Below the pieces are notes generated by a model that was given only the letters and a program-made list of their open reading frames with translations, ran no database searches and was not told where the DNA came from. The position numbers and the translations under genes were made by a program. This document shows, one piece after another, positions 1 through 10,678 of a stretch of 21,989 nucleotides of DNA. Positions within the stretch are counted from its first letter, which is position 1, and every line of letters starts with the position of its first letter. Origin of the DNA: Phoronis ovalis (lineage: Eukaryota; Phoronida; Phoronidae); contig JAOXYB010093493.1 in NCBI GenBank assembly GCA_028565635.1, positions 1 to 21,989 of the forward strand. Direction: 5' to 3'.

Positions 1-30
1 TATAGGCCCCTTTTTTTTCAGCTCCAACAG

Positions 31-252
31 TTACCACAAGGTATGTTTTCACGCTTCTTAAAGCCTTATTTACAACAGGGTACTTTTTTTATTGGATATT
101 TACCACAGGGTATTTGTTTACAATAGGGTGTATTTCTTGGAAAATGCATTTACAAGAGGTATGAAAAATTAAGGTCCGTAAATTTTCACATATTTCTTTA
201 TAGCCATAGGGTATATAATTTACAAGTTATATTTTTGTTTACCACAGGGTCA
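31..252 (+). repeat. Degenerate short tandem-like repeat, consensus near TTTACCACAGGGTAT
   Basis: A motif close to TTTACCACAGGGTAT recurs at about 31-45, 69-83, 99-113, 117-132, 149-163, 201-215 and 238-252, with irregular spacing of about 18 to 50 bases. The gaps are T-rich. This looks like a decayed minisatellite or the edge of a larger tandem array that continues left of the window. Read in frame, the motif gives LPQG or LQQG, but stops interrupt it quickly, so coding is unlikely. A polypyrimidine tract and AG at 11-21 with GTATGT at 41 mimic a 19-base micro-exon; I regard that as chance. Confidence 0.55.
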
Positions 253-863
253 GGTTTTTTTACCCTGGGCCGCACAGCCCTACCAACATTTCTGTCAATT
301 ACCCCCCGGCAACAACACATGCTGTCTGTGCTTGTGTGTGAGTGCGCGCGCGTACATACAATTATATTTCTGTCATTTACAGTACTTATATGCTGTTGCC
401 CCAGGCAGAGACTTTCTTCAGCAATAAAATGTAAAATGACAATGAAAAATGTAGGAACACTAATATAATGGACATCAATACAGCTGGTCATACATTATAC
501 ACTGCTAATTTTACATTTACTATCTTGAAATTTTCTGAATATACTTGATATTATTAACTAAAAAGGCATTACCAGTATTTTCTTTAAAAAGATTTGATTA
601 CATTGGTATACAACTACCATGTCTATATTTTGGACATGGATTTATAGATTTCTAGTACTTGCAATAGTGCATAAAAACAATACATCATTTTAAGTTATAA
701 AAAACGCAATATTACACAGAATCAATATAAGTTGCAATATTGTGGTCAGTGGTGCACTTGGTCACCCGCTTATCCAAAGGTTTCTTTTAACTAAAATCAA
801 CTTTGTTTAACTATATGCCTGGAAGCTGAAAAAATGAAATGAGCTAACTTCTGAAGATATTAA
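253..863. other. Non-coding stretch
   Basis: Apart from the alternating tract at 342-360 I see no supported gene here. A small region around 250-310 is more GC-rich than its surroundings (CCCTGGGCCGCACAG and CCCCCCGG runs). The pieces GGCAACA (near 309) and TGTTGCC (near 394) face each other as a short inverted repeat. Open frames on both strands are short, mutually antisense and of unconvincing composition. Confidence 0.4.
342..360. repeat. Alternating purine/pyrimidine tract (GT/GC/AC)
   Basis: Nineteen bases alternate strictly between purine and pyrimidine, with a CG-rich core, directly after a short TG run at 333-340. Such tracts can adopt Z-DNA and are mutation-prone microsatellites. 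CG dinucleotides are rare in the rest of this window. No function can be inferred. Confidence 0.5.
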
Positions 864-1208
864 ACATACACTAATCTTAGACAGTACAGTACCTATACCT
901 GCCAAGATGGCAAAATTGCTTACTGTGAGACTGACATTTTGGTGGATTTTCCATTGAAAGCAATAGTGGAAAACAATCCCCGCTCCAATTAAACATCTGA
1001 CAGCTATGAGTACCACACAATCATTTGTGAAGGTGTGGTAGTGGATCCCTTCAAAAGGGTGGACATTAAAAATTTGGTACTTGACCGTGTTATACCTTAT
1101 TGCATCAATGTGATCTCACACGACAATCCTGAATTGTTTTGTACTATTAACATACTTTTTTGTGACTTTCTCGAGGAGGTAGAACAGCACATGTCGGAGT
1201 ATATGTAG
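864..1208 (+). pseudogene. Decayed protein-coding fragment with one in-frame stop
   Basis: The plus frame starting at 864 stays open to the TAG at 1206-1208 except for a TAA at 990-992, giving 42 codons before the stop and 71 after it. The translation looks like real protein rather than AT-rich noise. The upstream part includes CQDGKIAYC and ILVDFPLKAIVENN; the downstream part includes EYHTIICEGVVVDPFKRVDI, then VLDRVIPYCINVISHDNPEL, then FCDFLEEVEQHMSEYM. The downstream part could form two amphipathic helices, as in HEAT-type repeats, but I do not recognise the family. No start codon or flanking poly-A tract is evident. It may be a processed pseudogene fragment, a transposon-borne gene relic, or one or two exons of a plus-strand gene: CATCTGACAG at 994-1003 could act as an acceptor that removes the TAA. 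Base composition is more balanced than in neighbouring DNA. Confidence 0.5.
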
Positions 1209-3274
1209 ATTAATGTACTTTCAAATTAAAAGTACAAATAACGAAACTAAATACATTTTTTTTAAATTAAAAAAAGATCCAGCCAAAAATCAGACTTGGA
1301 AACGTTTTTCAAAGACAAAAAAGTGCACTTTATCATCAACATACATCATTGTTGATTGATAATTTTACAAAAAAAAAACAGAATTCATTTCTTTTCTTCA
1401 ATTGTGATATAAAATAACAAATAAATTTCAATTTTGATTATCCATCTTTACAAGACTATATAATATATCAGTAACAGCAACAGCAACAACACGTGCTGGG
1501 AAGAGTATTGATTTTTAATTTATGAACTAAACAAACAGCAACTGATAAATGGTTATATACTAGATTATTAATTTCTATTTAAAAAGAAAGGATATAACCT
1601 GTTACAATATTCCTTTCATTTACTAACTTTTATAAATTAATGACAAGGTATAACATAACTTGATAATAAAAAGCTTCAAAGTTCAACAACCATAACAAAC
1701 CTAAGCTATCAGTATCACTGTGTCATTTAAACCAAATGGGAAGAGCAGGGCTCATCTGGGCTGATGGAAAATTTCTATTGACTGCTTGCAAGATATATAG
1801 CCCCATTTACTCTGTTCAAACTTTGTAGGGATAGGTTTTAAAATGAATTCATACTCTATACATTCTTGGTTACAAGGCAATCTTTTAACATCCTATGTTG
1901 CTTAACTTTCTCACCTTTAAAATATATATACTCATTTCTATACAATCAAAACAATTAACTGTCAAATCTCTAGTTGCCAATGGGAGGCTCCCACTTCTAA
2001 GCTGGTTTAAACAGAAAAATTGTTTGAAAAATACTGAATCCCACAGACAAAATTCTGTCAAATTGACAGGATAAACTTGAGACTGGTCTAACATAATTCC
2101 TGTTGCTTTTTGAAGAGTCACAGGACCTCTAACATAATACAAATGATGCAATGTTTTATAATTATTTTACGAAATATTTAATGTAATGAGCAGCATTATA
2201 GTAAATTCTACTACTAATAAAGTTAATTACCAGCATTATTAATTGTATTAAATAGTAATTTATTCAATCATTATAAATTCTTATGAATCATAATTTATAA
2301 GCAAAACATAAAACATTATAAACATAAGCAAAAATGTTATAATTTTGTGAATTCCCTCCTCATTTCACAGGTGCAGCCAACTTTAAATAATCATTAGTAA
2401 CATAATCTCATTAATAAGAATGGCTTATTTGATCCAGCAAAAAACATGTGTCATTACTGTCCAGTTCTGTGAAACTTCCACTGCATGAATTTATACTAGG
2501 AATTGATTTCTTTCATTGAAAACAGCATGAAAGTACTATTGTCTCTCTTTAAATTTACTTAAGAGCATAGGCTAGGGTCATTTGAAAGGTATAAGGTGTA
2601 AACTTGTATTTTAATCTCCTTGTTGGAGTTGAACAAGGGACTGAACAGCATAAAAACAAAGGGGAAAATCCAATAAACACAGCTTCTCTGTACATAGAGA
2701 CATATTTCTTAGCTAAAATCATGATTTTATCATATCCATATGACAGTAAAACATTTTATCCTCTGAAAAGCAGCTAAATATACCTATGCCACAAATTATG
2801 TGCTTATATATAAATAAAGACATAGCACAAGAACTGTAAGCCATGTATTTATATTGAAAATTGGAAACAGAAGCCAGATAAGGCATATTTTATTTAAATT
2901 CCATGAACAAAATTTAAGTTAAAAAAAATCTGTCCAAACTACTTGTATATAGTTAGGGTATCAGTGTTTAAAGCAAGTTTTATTAGAGATTTTTTAAAAA
3001 GATCAAAATTTACCAACTAGAAGATTGTCGAAATTAAACCACCAATGTTATTTTCCCATACATTTCATATTTCATTCAGCACTTGAAAAAATTAAGCATC
3101 AGAGCATATGAAGTGGGTAGTTGCCCTAAATTTTATCCCACCTGATTTAAAATTCAAGTTATATAAGTATACAGGGAAGTACATAACTTGTGTCAACTTG
3201 AACATGTCAGTGACCAGCCTAATTTAGTGTCGTGAATAGAATTGAAAAATATTAACATAGCATAAAAAATTGAT
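1209..3274. other. AT-rich non-coding DNA
   Basis: No gene is supported in these 2 kb. A short CAA/CAG-like run sits near 1472-1490. A perfect small hairpin with arms TTATAAATT and AATTTATAA lies at about 2271-2300. Open frames on either strand are rich in Ile, Asn, Lys, Phe and Tyr, as expected of random AT-rich sequence. Confidence 0.5.
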
Positions 3275-3375
3275 GTGAATGTCAATGAGGTGCGACTGAA
3301 GACGCTGGTACATATTTACCACATAAATCGCACAACTGTTCAGGGCAACATTATCTTCAATCCTACTCAAATCAG
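3275..3375 (+). other. Weak candidate exon fragment
   Basis: About 33 codons read NEVRLKTLVHIYHINR followed by TTVQGNIIFNPTQI, a composition more protein-like than the surroundings. They end at ATCAG followed by GTATAA, a plausible splice donor at 3376. No convincing acceptor precedes it and the frame runs on for only about 30 more codons. It could be a single exon, a relic like the one at 864-1208, or chance. I do not recognise the peptide. Confidence 0.15.
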
Positions 3376-5390
3376 GTATAAATTACTAATACTGTGTGGG
3401 ACCAACATAAAATTATCAAGAACTCTGTACAATGCAGAAAACACTCATAGAATCTTTATTGTGTGAACCATCTGCCTTTCTTTGCAATATAAGTGTTCCT
3501 TATTGCTATAAAGAGCAATACCACAAGACAATGTGGTCACAGAGGTGAGTGCAACCTACTGCCATTGTCTTGACAGATCACCAATTTTTGAGGTTTTCTA
3601 CCAATGGTTCACCAGAAAATTGCATACTGCAACAACCTGTACCTTTCTGATTTTTCAAACCAGTACCAACCACTATTACACAAAGCTCATACTTCAAACA
3701 ACTTTTAGCCTGGCTCTGTAGAGGAAATGATATGAGAAAAAATAAAGTAAAAATAAAATGCAGTTAATTTTAATTTAAAAACTAGAAATTTATGATATTA
3801 CACAAACTTGTAATCAAAGGGGTTCTCTGCAAACAATGTACCTGATGAAATTAACCAAGTCTATACAACAGGTTTTCTTGTATGGATAATTTTTAATCTT
3901 CTTAGCTGAATAGCCAGCCCCTAATTATTGATAGTCCAGTGAGAATTGCAAAATGTATGTCACCCTAGCTAGTTTGTGAAATTCATTTCAATACTTTTTT
4001 TTCTTGCAATATATGTGCGATAATGTATTTATTCTATTGTTAAAAATCTATAATAGTTATATTGCATATTCATTTGAAATTTTAGTGTCATTTCAAGTTT
4101 TTGTAGAATTAATAAAGGCACAAAATGTTCAACCCTTTTCCACGAAACGTAGTTGGGGGCATCATTACCCCAGAATTTTATTCATGGGTTTGTTAATATG
4201 CCTCCATGTTGACAAAATCCATCCAGTACAACATTTCAAATTATTCACAATAATCTTTTAAATCTGAAGTCTTCATTTGGGAACCTACTTGTGGGCATCA
4301 AAATTAAAATTAGGTACAATAAAATTACCCTATTCATATCCCATATATCCTATGATTTGGAAAAATAAAATTCACCTGTAAAATTGAACAAATTAAAAAT
4401 AATGAAATATTATTTGTGCTCAAGCCCTTACTTGAATCCTGTGCTTTGATTGGTCCAGAGTCATGAGAAGCAGTGATGCACATAACTAGTTCAAGTTCAA
4501 TGTCAATGACCAGATTAAAGCTACATGCAGATGGGCTTAAATTTGTAGCCATCTAAATATTTGTCTAATCACCAAGTTGCATAACCATTATATAGCATAG
4601 CTTTCAAATCAATAAAACTCTGCAAGCAGCCATAATACTGCTTAAATAAAATGTTTGTAATCAAAACAATTACTTAATGTAACTGGTTAACATACAGGCT
4701 ATTATGCTTAATAATTTTAGTATAATGATTGGTTCAGGTTTTCCTGGAGGAACAGAAAGGGTAGGGAAGATTTTGCACCACAATTCCCCAAAACAAATCC
4801 TATTCAAAACTCCATAAAATTAAAGTGTCAATAACTGACACTATTTATGGTTAAATTCCGTAATCAACCACATTCTCAATTGGCTAAAATGTCTCTCGAA
4901 CATTCTGATGCACACTATCAATGACACACTCATATAAACAGGCACAGAAGAGCCAGTAGGAAAACTTCAAAACCAAGTAATAGCAATTTGTGGTATAAAG
5001 CCCATGGAATGCCAAAAATAGCTTAATAAGGCTGATTATGTAATAATGTCTGGATCAGTAAGATATGGAAAGAGGTTTTACAGCCATTTTCTACATTGGA
5101 GTCTATAGGCAAACATGTATAAAAATGTCTTGCATCATAACTGACTTCAGCCCTTTTGGTATAAACCTACAAATATTATATGCAAGTCTTAATTTGTCAT
5201 ATTTGTAAACTATTCATTTATTTGCTAAAACTACAGACAATAATTTATGAAAAATTCTAACTTCTTGCTTGGCAGGCAAACAGTTTTAATAATGTATTTA
5301 CAAAGTGATTGCATTTTACTGGCATATTTATGAAATGGCTATCAAAATACAATATATACAACTGTTTTATTGTTCATTTTTGTTTTTTGC
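3376..5390. other. AT-rich non-coding DNA
   Basis: No gene can be supported. The minus-strand stretch near 4440-4550 contains spaced GGTCATTGACATTGAAC-like wording, possibly a degenerate interspersed repeat. Its open frame is not convincingly coding. The plus-strand frame at 3533-3721 is also unconvincing. Confidence 0.4.
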
Positions 5391-5600
5391 TTCAGCATCA
5401 TGCTAATTTTTTAAGCAAAACACAAATGTAAAAATTGAAATATAAAAATAGTTTTTTTTGCTTAAATTTTAACACTTTTTTGTGTGTAGTTAATAGACTT
5501 GTACAAATTTTATTGTATTTATACGGAAAAAAACTGTTTTTATATTTAAATTTTTATATTTGTGTTTTGCATAAAAAATTTAATTTAAATGAAGATGATT
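5391..5600. mobile_element. Compact fold-back (palindromic MITE-like) element
   Basis: The stretch 5405-5464 is a near-perfect inverted copy of 5521-5580. Shared blocks read from each outer end include AATTTTTTA(A/T)GC, then GCAAAACACAAAT, then TAAAAATT, then AAATATAAAAA and AGTTTTTTT, with only scattered mismatches over about 60 bases. CTTCA occurs at both outer ends (5390-5394 and, inverted, 5588-5592), suggesting that the arms extend slightly further. The unpaired centre is about 56 bases. It has the form of a short non-autonomous fold-back transposon; if transcribed it would form a long hairpin. No coding capacity and no clear target-site duplication was seen. Confidence 0.6.
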
Positions 5601-6994
5601 TGAATTAATTCTTAGCTTGTGTAATAAACACAGTATGAACCACATGTTTGTATATTATGATAATTCAACAGATTTATGAAAAGTTGGTACTTGAAAATGA
5701 ATTATAAAGAGTATATAACAGAAAATCTAATTACAAAATTATTATATCAAAACATCCATTCATGTGGTTATATACTTCAGACAGTCGAACACTACTTGAC
5801 TGCTTCAACAAAATTACATTATTTCAACTTATATAAGAATAGATTGTATGTGGATACTATACAAATTTTCAACCAACCAGATATAATATAAACTTACATA
5901 AAAGATGAGGTTAAAATTAGTTAATATGCTATACATAGCAAAAAAATCTGAAGCACTTAAATGATTTTTAGCCTAAAATTATTCTTGTAATACAACCAGT
6001 GCATAAGAAACTAGTCCTGAATATTTAAGCTTCCCTGAATATTTGCATATATTGAAAATTATTTTGAAAAAATTAAATAAGCATTAATTATTTAATGATG
6101 GTAAGTATTTGTTGGAGTATTACACCTAAAATGTTAATACAAATTTCTGTGCCATGAAGAAAGTTTTTTGTTCTACAGAGTGTCTGTAAAACTGACTAAT
6201 CAATTAGAATTTTTGATGCAGCAATTACAAATTTGCAAGAAATCAATTTGGCATTAAATACTAAATGCTACTTGGACTTGACTGAGCATTCCTTAGTAAA
6301 CCAGATTAGTACCCTGTATGCCATTCACAAAAAATATTGTGAAAAAGTTATAAATAACCGGCCAATCAATAGACATAGTTTTACTATAACCGGAAATTGC
6401 TAATTTTCATAAAAACATAGTATTTACTATCGAAGGAATATTATTTAGGAATATCAAGGAAGTAAAATACATGTACGTTGAACAAAAAGTGCTCACGCAA
6501 AACAATTTATGTCTCAATAAAAGTAAATGCAAGTCAAGTCAGTGACATTCTTTCTGAGTTAAAAAAAGGTACAAAATCAGGAAATATTACAATAAAGACA
6601 GTTATGATGGAATAAATTTAAAATGACAAACTGCAATATTGAAAAAGACTGTTTTCTAATCTAAAGAAGCTTGTTAAAAATGTTTTTTAAAAATTTAAAA
6701 ACAAGCTTGCTATTTATGAATTAAGTAGTAAATAAATTATTATTATAAAATATTAATTATAGAGAGGAATAATATTGACATGACCCACTATTTCTTAAAC
6801 AAAGCTTCAGTTAACAAGAAAGGAAGCCATTTTTTCAATAAATATTTCAGTAAAATACCCGCATGTTACATTTAAATATTAAAGGCTTCTGTTAAATTAA
6901 AATTAAAGTGTATCCCAGTATGAATACATGAGAACAGAGTATTATATAAAATATTTTGCCTCAAGCTACAGGATGTGCCAGTTATATACCAGCT
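5601..6994. other. AT-rich non-coding DNA
   Basis: No gene supported. A small hairpin with arms AAGCTTGTT and AACAAGCTT lies at about 6667-6706, its AT-rich loop containing TTTTTTAAAAATTTAAAAA. Other open frames are short and of random composition. Confidence 0.45.
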
Positions 6995-7009
6995 GTGGTC
7001 AAAGGGTCA
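6995..7009 (+). repeat. 15-mer with two TGGTCA/GGGTCA half-sites, copy 1
   Basis: GTGGTCAAAGGGTCA occurs here and identically at 7640-7654. It contains the hexamers TGGTCA and GGGTCA as a direct repeat with a two-base spacer, resembling a nuclear-receptor DR2 response element (consensus half-site AGGTCA). An inverted half-site, ACTGACCA, follows at 7054-7061. The repetition may equally reflect two relics of one dispersed repeat. Any regulatory role is inference. Confidence 0.35.
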
Positions 7010-7639
7010 TCTGGCCATCTTATATACTGAATAATTACATGAAACTAGTCAAGACTGACCACAGACCAAACCAATCCTTCTTAATTATGTTTCCAATAAT
7101 TCAAGGTAAAAATGTGTTTTCTGAATCAAAGGGATTTTAATTAAACTGACCTTGTCCACCACACTTTTTATTTGGCATTTTAGTTTATTATAAGAGAAAA
7201 ACAAGATTTATAGGTGATTATTAAATCTTTTCAAAACACAGGTATTTTAATGTTAGTAGAATAAAATAATGTACAAGAGGTTATTACAGATAAAAACACA
7301 ATTTTTTCTGGCTTATAATGGATACACCTCAAAAACCATTAAATATTTATTTGAAATATTTTAAAATATATCTTTAAATTTCTTACACATATAATTTCAG
7401 CTGGCCATTTTCTTAATTATTTTAATTATCTATTTTCAAAATTTAAATATTTTACTTTATTAATTTTGAACTACATTGAGAAAGATTGTGCCCAAAACAT
7501 TTTTAAAATAGCATATTTAATTTTATGCGTTTAAAAAATTATATTTTACCCAAATCACAAGAAATTAATCAACACAGTTTTGACAGAACTTTCCTGAACA
7601 TTTTTTTTTGTCTACATGAAATTCAACACAGAACATCCA

Positions 7640-7654
7640 GTGGTCAAAGGGTCA
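7640..7654 (+). repeat. 15-mer with two TGGTCA/GGGTCA half-sites, copy 2
   Basis: This is identical to 6995-7009. As at the first copy, an ACTGACCA follows downstream, here at 7662-7669 and so much closer. The shared order (direct half-sites, then an inverted half-site) suggests common ancestry of the two neighbourhoods rather than independent binding sites. Confidence 0.35.
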
Positions 7655-7669
7655 CAAGACAACTGACCA

Positions 7670-8727
7670 TAACACATTTATCTAAGGTGGTATTTCAAAC
7701 AAAGACAGAAAACTGCTGGTCAGTAAATAGAAGCCTACCAAGGATAAGTAGGAAGGAATCTTGTTTTTCAAAGTCTTGTATTTCATGAAATAGATTCCAT
7801 AAATTCCAAGCCAGATAGAATGTGCATAGAGTTGCCACCATTTTCTGTTTCCCTTATAATTTTTCTTCATTCATATATTCATAAATTTACTGATTTTGAT
7901 TTTATTATGGCACTTTTAAACTATTAAATGGACATTATATAAACTACATATTTTAGTTGAAATAGGCAAGTAGCTGCTGACACTATCTCCTGAATTTATG
8001 TTTCATTTTGATGAGCCCAGTGACAATTTAATGCTATTTAATAGAAAAACAAATGTAGTTGTTTGAAATTGCAAATAACAAGCTAGTGTTCATGTTTAAA
8101 GTTTAAAATGTAAGGAAAGATCATACAAATTATAATGGCAACTTTAATTTAACAGAGTTTATTTATTTAGTTTTCATTTAGTTTTGATCTAATCCTTTAT
8201 TAATATTTACTGTGAGAACAGCTGCAATTACAACATAAAAATTACCCATATAATTACAAATGATTTTGCAATACAGTAAACAAACAAAATAGTATTGCTA
8301 CAGGTAAGACAAATATAATGGTACCAACGTACAACATTGAGCAGAGATGTCCATTCAAATACTGGTCATATCGTGGATTAGTAAAACACACAGCCCAGCA
8401 TACATTATGCATCATTCAGAAATTTTAATTAAATGGCAAATTAATTTTAGAAAGACATTAGAGAGGACAAGTAAACCTTTACTGTACAGGTAAAAAATTG
8501 CACATACACTATATAAAGGACTATTATATAAGGATTTAATATATTGATAGTTGACAATTTTGATAATTTTACTCATATTTCGTCATTTATAACAGTACCA
8601 TAAATAAATTGGTCATTATTAGTACTGAAAATAATATATAAACTTGGGATTTTGGAGCCCTTCCTTAATGGTATTAAACTATCAACATTTAAATATGACT
8701 AAATATAAGTTACGAAAAAGTATAATT
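7670..8727. other. AT-rich non-coding DNA
   Basis: No gene, RNA gene or sizeable repeat can be supported here. Frames open on both strands around 7525-7870 overlap each other antisense and have random-like composition. Confidence 0.45.
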
Positions 8728-8792
8728 CATCACTTTAGGCAATTTGAGTAAAAAAAATTAATAATCACTTTAGGCGGTTTGAATTTAAAAAC
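8728..8792 (+). repeat. 35-bp tandem duplication containing ATCACTTTAGGC
   Basis: ATCACTTTAGGC followed by a TTTGA core and an A-rich tail occurs twice, with CACTTTAGGC at 8731-8740 and at 8766-8775, a period of 35 bases. The copies differ at several positions (AATTTGAGT versus GGTTTGAAT). This is a simple, partly diverged local duplication. Confidence 0.6.
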
Positions 8793-9413
8793 TGTTCAAT
8801 GATACAAACTTTATTATTCAGACCGAGTCCAGCCTAGTTTATGTTCAACTGAAATATTTGTTACTTTAATATCTCAGTTTCTTATATTTCATTCCAATTG
8901 GCATTAAGCCTAGACATGTTGAATCATTTTTACAAGCTATTAGCATCATAGTAAGATTTCTACATTATATGTTACAGAAATATTTTTCAGAGTCAAGAGT
9001 CAGGTTGGGAATTTCATTTTTCCAAATGTGAAACCAGATAAAGTGTTGCAGACTATGCATATATGGTTTTGCACAATAGTAACTTATTATTAGAAATATT
9101 TACTTTTTAATTTTAATAAATTACAAATGACATCAAAGCCTGGCAGCCCCTGGTAAAAAGGCAGGGCTCACTAATTTGACAGACATAACTACACAATGAC
9201 AAGGACTAAAAAGTCGACGAGTTAAAATATATACAAATAGGGAAAAAAATGGTAAGCTGAATGAACGAGCAGTGCCTGGTATTTTAAAAGCAATTGAATG
9301 CAACATTATGTGGTAGCAATTAGTTTCATCCAATGAAAGACACAAAATGATGTTTTGAGGATCTCATAGGTTTGCATAATAATTTCCCTTGAAGAGCACA
9401 TGAATCACAGATC
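8793..9413. other. Non-coding stretch
   Basis: No gene supported. A minus-strand frame at 9133-9345 is hydrophobic but lacks splice signals and family resemblance. The interval 9130-9170 is locally more GC-rich without an evident reason. Confidence 0.4.
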
Positions 9414-10084
9414 CATTACGGTGGATAGTCCAGTTTGGGCAACTTATTCACACTTTGAGGAAAAGTTTGGTAGTTAATTGAAAAGAAAAACTAATAAAAG
9501 TATACATTTTTGCTAAGGTACTAAAATAAAGATTTTTATGAAAAATTACTTTACATCTTTCTCATGATTATGTAAATCGCAAGGAGGCCACTTTGGGTAA
9601 AAACTCACTTTTTCAGAACATAAACTTCAAAAAAAAATATGTCAAATCCTTACAGAACCTGAGCTGAAACTTTGCTTGACTTAATTTCTAATAGGTGTCT
9701 TAGATTAAAATGTCCATTTTTAAAGGATGTTCTACCATAAATATATGGGTGTCAAAATGACCTTTTTTCTGACTGTTGAACTTTGAAAGGTCCCAATGTT
9801 TGAATAATACAAAATTAAAGATCTCAGTGTCTGAAGTTCATTTTGGCCAAGTTTCAGCTTTGTATCTGCAGAGGTGTTGGACTTATATTTTTTTGAAGTT
9901 TTTGTTTTAAAAAAGTGAACTTGTTATCCAAAATGCCCCTTGCTGATTACTTATTCATGAGTCAGATAGGAAAAGTAGTTTTCTAGTTCCTACCTTTCCA
10001 AAAATGTATACATTCGCAATTTACCTTTTCATTTAACTATTTAAGTTCAATAAGTTGTGCTGGAATGGTACTTGCCCCCTAATG
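9414..10084. mobile_element. Large fold-back element with arms of about 300 bp
   Basis: The left arm (about 9414-9720) and right arm (about 9780-10084) are diverged inverted copies about a centre near 9756. Exact inverted matches in the right order include CAACTTATT (9440-9448 with 10049-10057), the 13-mer GTATACATTTTTG (9500-9512 with 9999-10011), CTCATGA (9561-9567 with 9955-9961), GCAAGG (9579-9584 with 9938-9943), AAACTTCAAAAAAA (from 9622, with the block ending at 9901) and GCTGAAAC (9662-9669 with 9851-9858). The outer ends are CATTACGGTGG and, inverted, CATTAGGGGGC. No transposase frame is present, so it is either a non-autonomous palindromic DNA transposon or an old head-to-head insertion of two copies. 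It lies about 400 bp downstream of the exon at 10489-10678, within that gene's transcribed direction. Confidence 0.65.
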
Positions 10085-10488
10085 TTGAATACATTGGTCA
10101 TATGGCCACATATATTTAATCTCATCCAGGAAGGCTTCTTGTTAAATATAAGAAAAGTGAACTATATTTTTCAAGGCATGCTGCAACAAGTGTGTATTAC
10201 TATTCAAAACAGCTTGTTTACTATAGGTGCAAAAAACACATTCAAGTATGCAACACAAGAGATGGCCAGCCAAAACACTTATAAGGAAAAGTATATTTCT
10301 GAAACTTGGAATCAGGATTAGTTTTGTATTTTAAAGTACTGGAGTGATTTTTTAGAACTTAGCCATTTAGCAAAGTTTACCAATTTCCATAATATCTGGG
10401 TAAACAAATTTTGTCAAAGAAACCTCTGGGATAGTGTATTGACAACAAAATCCAAAAATACATTTTGTACAAGTGCAAAAATTCATAC
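10085..10488 (-). other. Probable intron beginning, downstream of the candidate first exon
   Basis: The minus-strand reading frame continues beyond the proposed donor but turns Cys/Phe/Lys-rich and loses the low-complexity character of the exon, which supports a splice at 10488. A plus-strand open frame at 10055-10321 overlaps the fold-back arm and is not convincing. Confidence 0.4.
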
Positions 10489-10678
10489 CCCATACACCAT
10501 ACATTGCATCTGAGGTCATCCCCATACTCATAGATGGTGTTGGCATACTAGGCAATGTCATATTTGCTATCGATGGTATTCCACCTAAAGACGTCGGAGT
10601 TTGTAAGATTCCATTTGAGTTCACAGCACTGTAAGGATTATCTGAGAGCCCAGAATAACTGCCAGATCCATCCATCAT
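10489..10678 (-). CDS. Putative alternative first coding exon, Met/Ser/Pro-rich N-terminus
   Basis: On the minus strand, ATGATGGATGG opens a frame of 63 codons plus one base, ending at TGGG followed by GTATGA (donor GT at 10488-10487). The peptide begins MMDGSGSYSGLSDNPYSAV and continues through NGILQTPTSLGG and IPSIANMTLPSMPTPSMSMG. It is rich in Ser, Pro, Met and Gly, typical of disordered activation regions. An in-frame TAA lies 6 to 8 bases upstream of the ATG, and no acceptor falls between them, so the ATG must be the start if the whole peptide is used. The exon ends in phase 1, the same phase as the exon at 19836-19958, so both could splice to the same unseen downstream exon. CAACAG near 10740-10746 could be an acceptor for a 5' leader. 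An alternative donor (AAT followed by GTATGG, at 10502) would give phase 2. A later acceptor (CTCTCAG) would make it an internal exon instead. The family is not recognised. Confidence 0.55.

Noticed and set aside
22-40. 19-base micro-exon on the plus strand between CAG and GTATGT
   Set aside because: The same words recur as part of the degenerate repeat, so the splice-like look is a by-product.
198-491. Minus-strand frame of 97 codons overlapping a plus-strand frame
   Set aside because: It includes the alternating GT/GC tract and the short repeat, which generate Cys/His/Arg-rich nonsense in both directions.
4334-4552. Minus-strand frame of 72 codons with a fairly mixed start
   Set aside because: The more balanced part coincides with GGTCATTGACATTGAAC-like repeat wording; no splice sites or family match.
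10055-10321. Plus-strand open frame of 88 codons
   Set aside because: It starts in the right arm of the fold-back element and has an unremarkable AT-biased composition.
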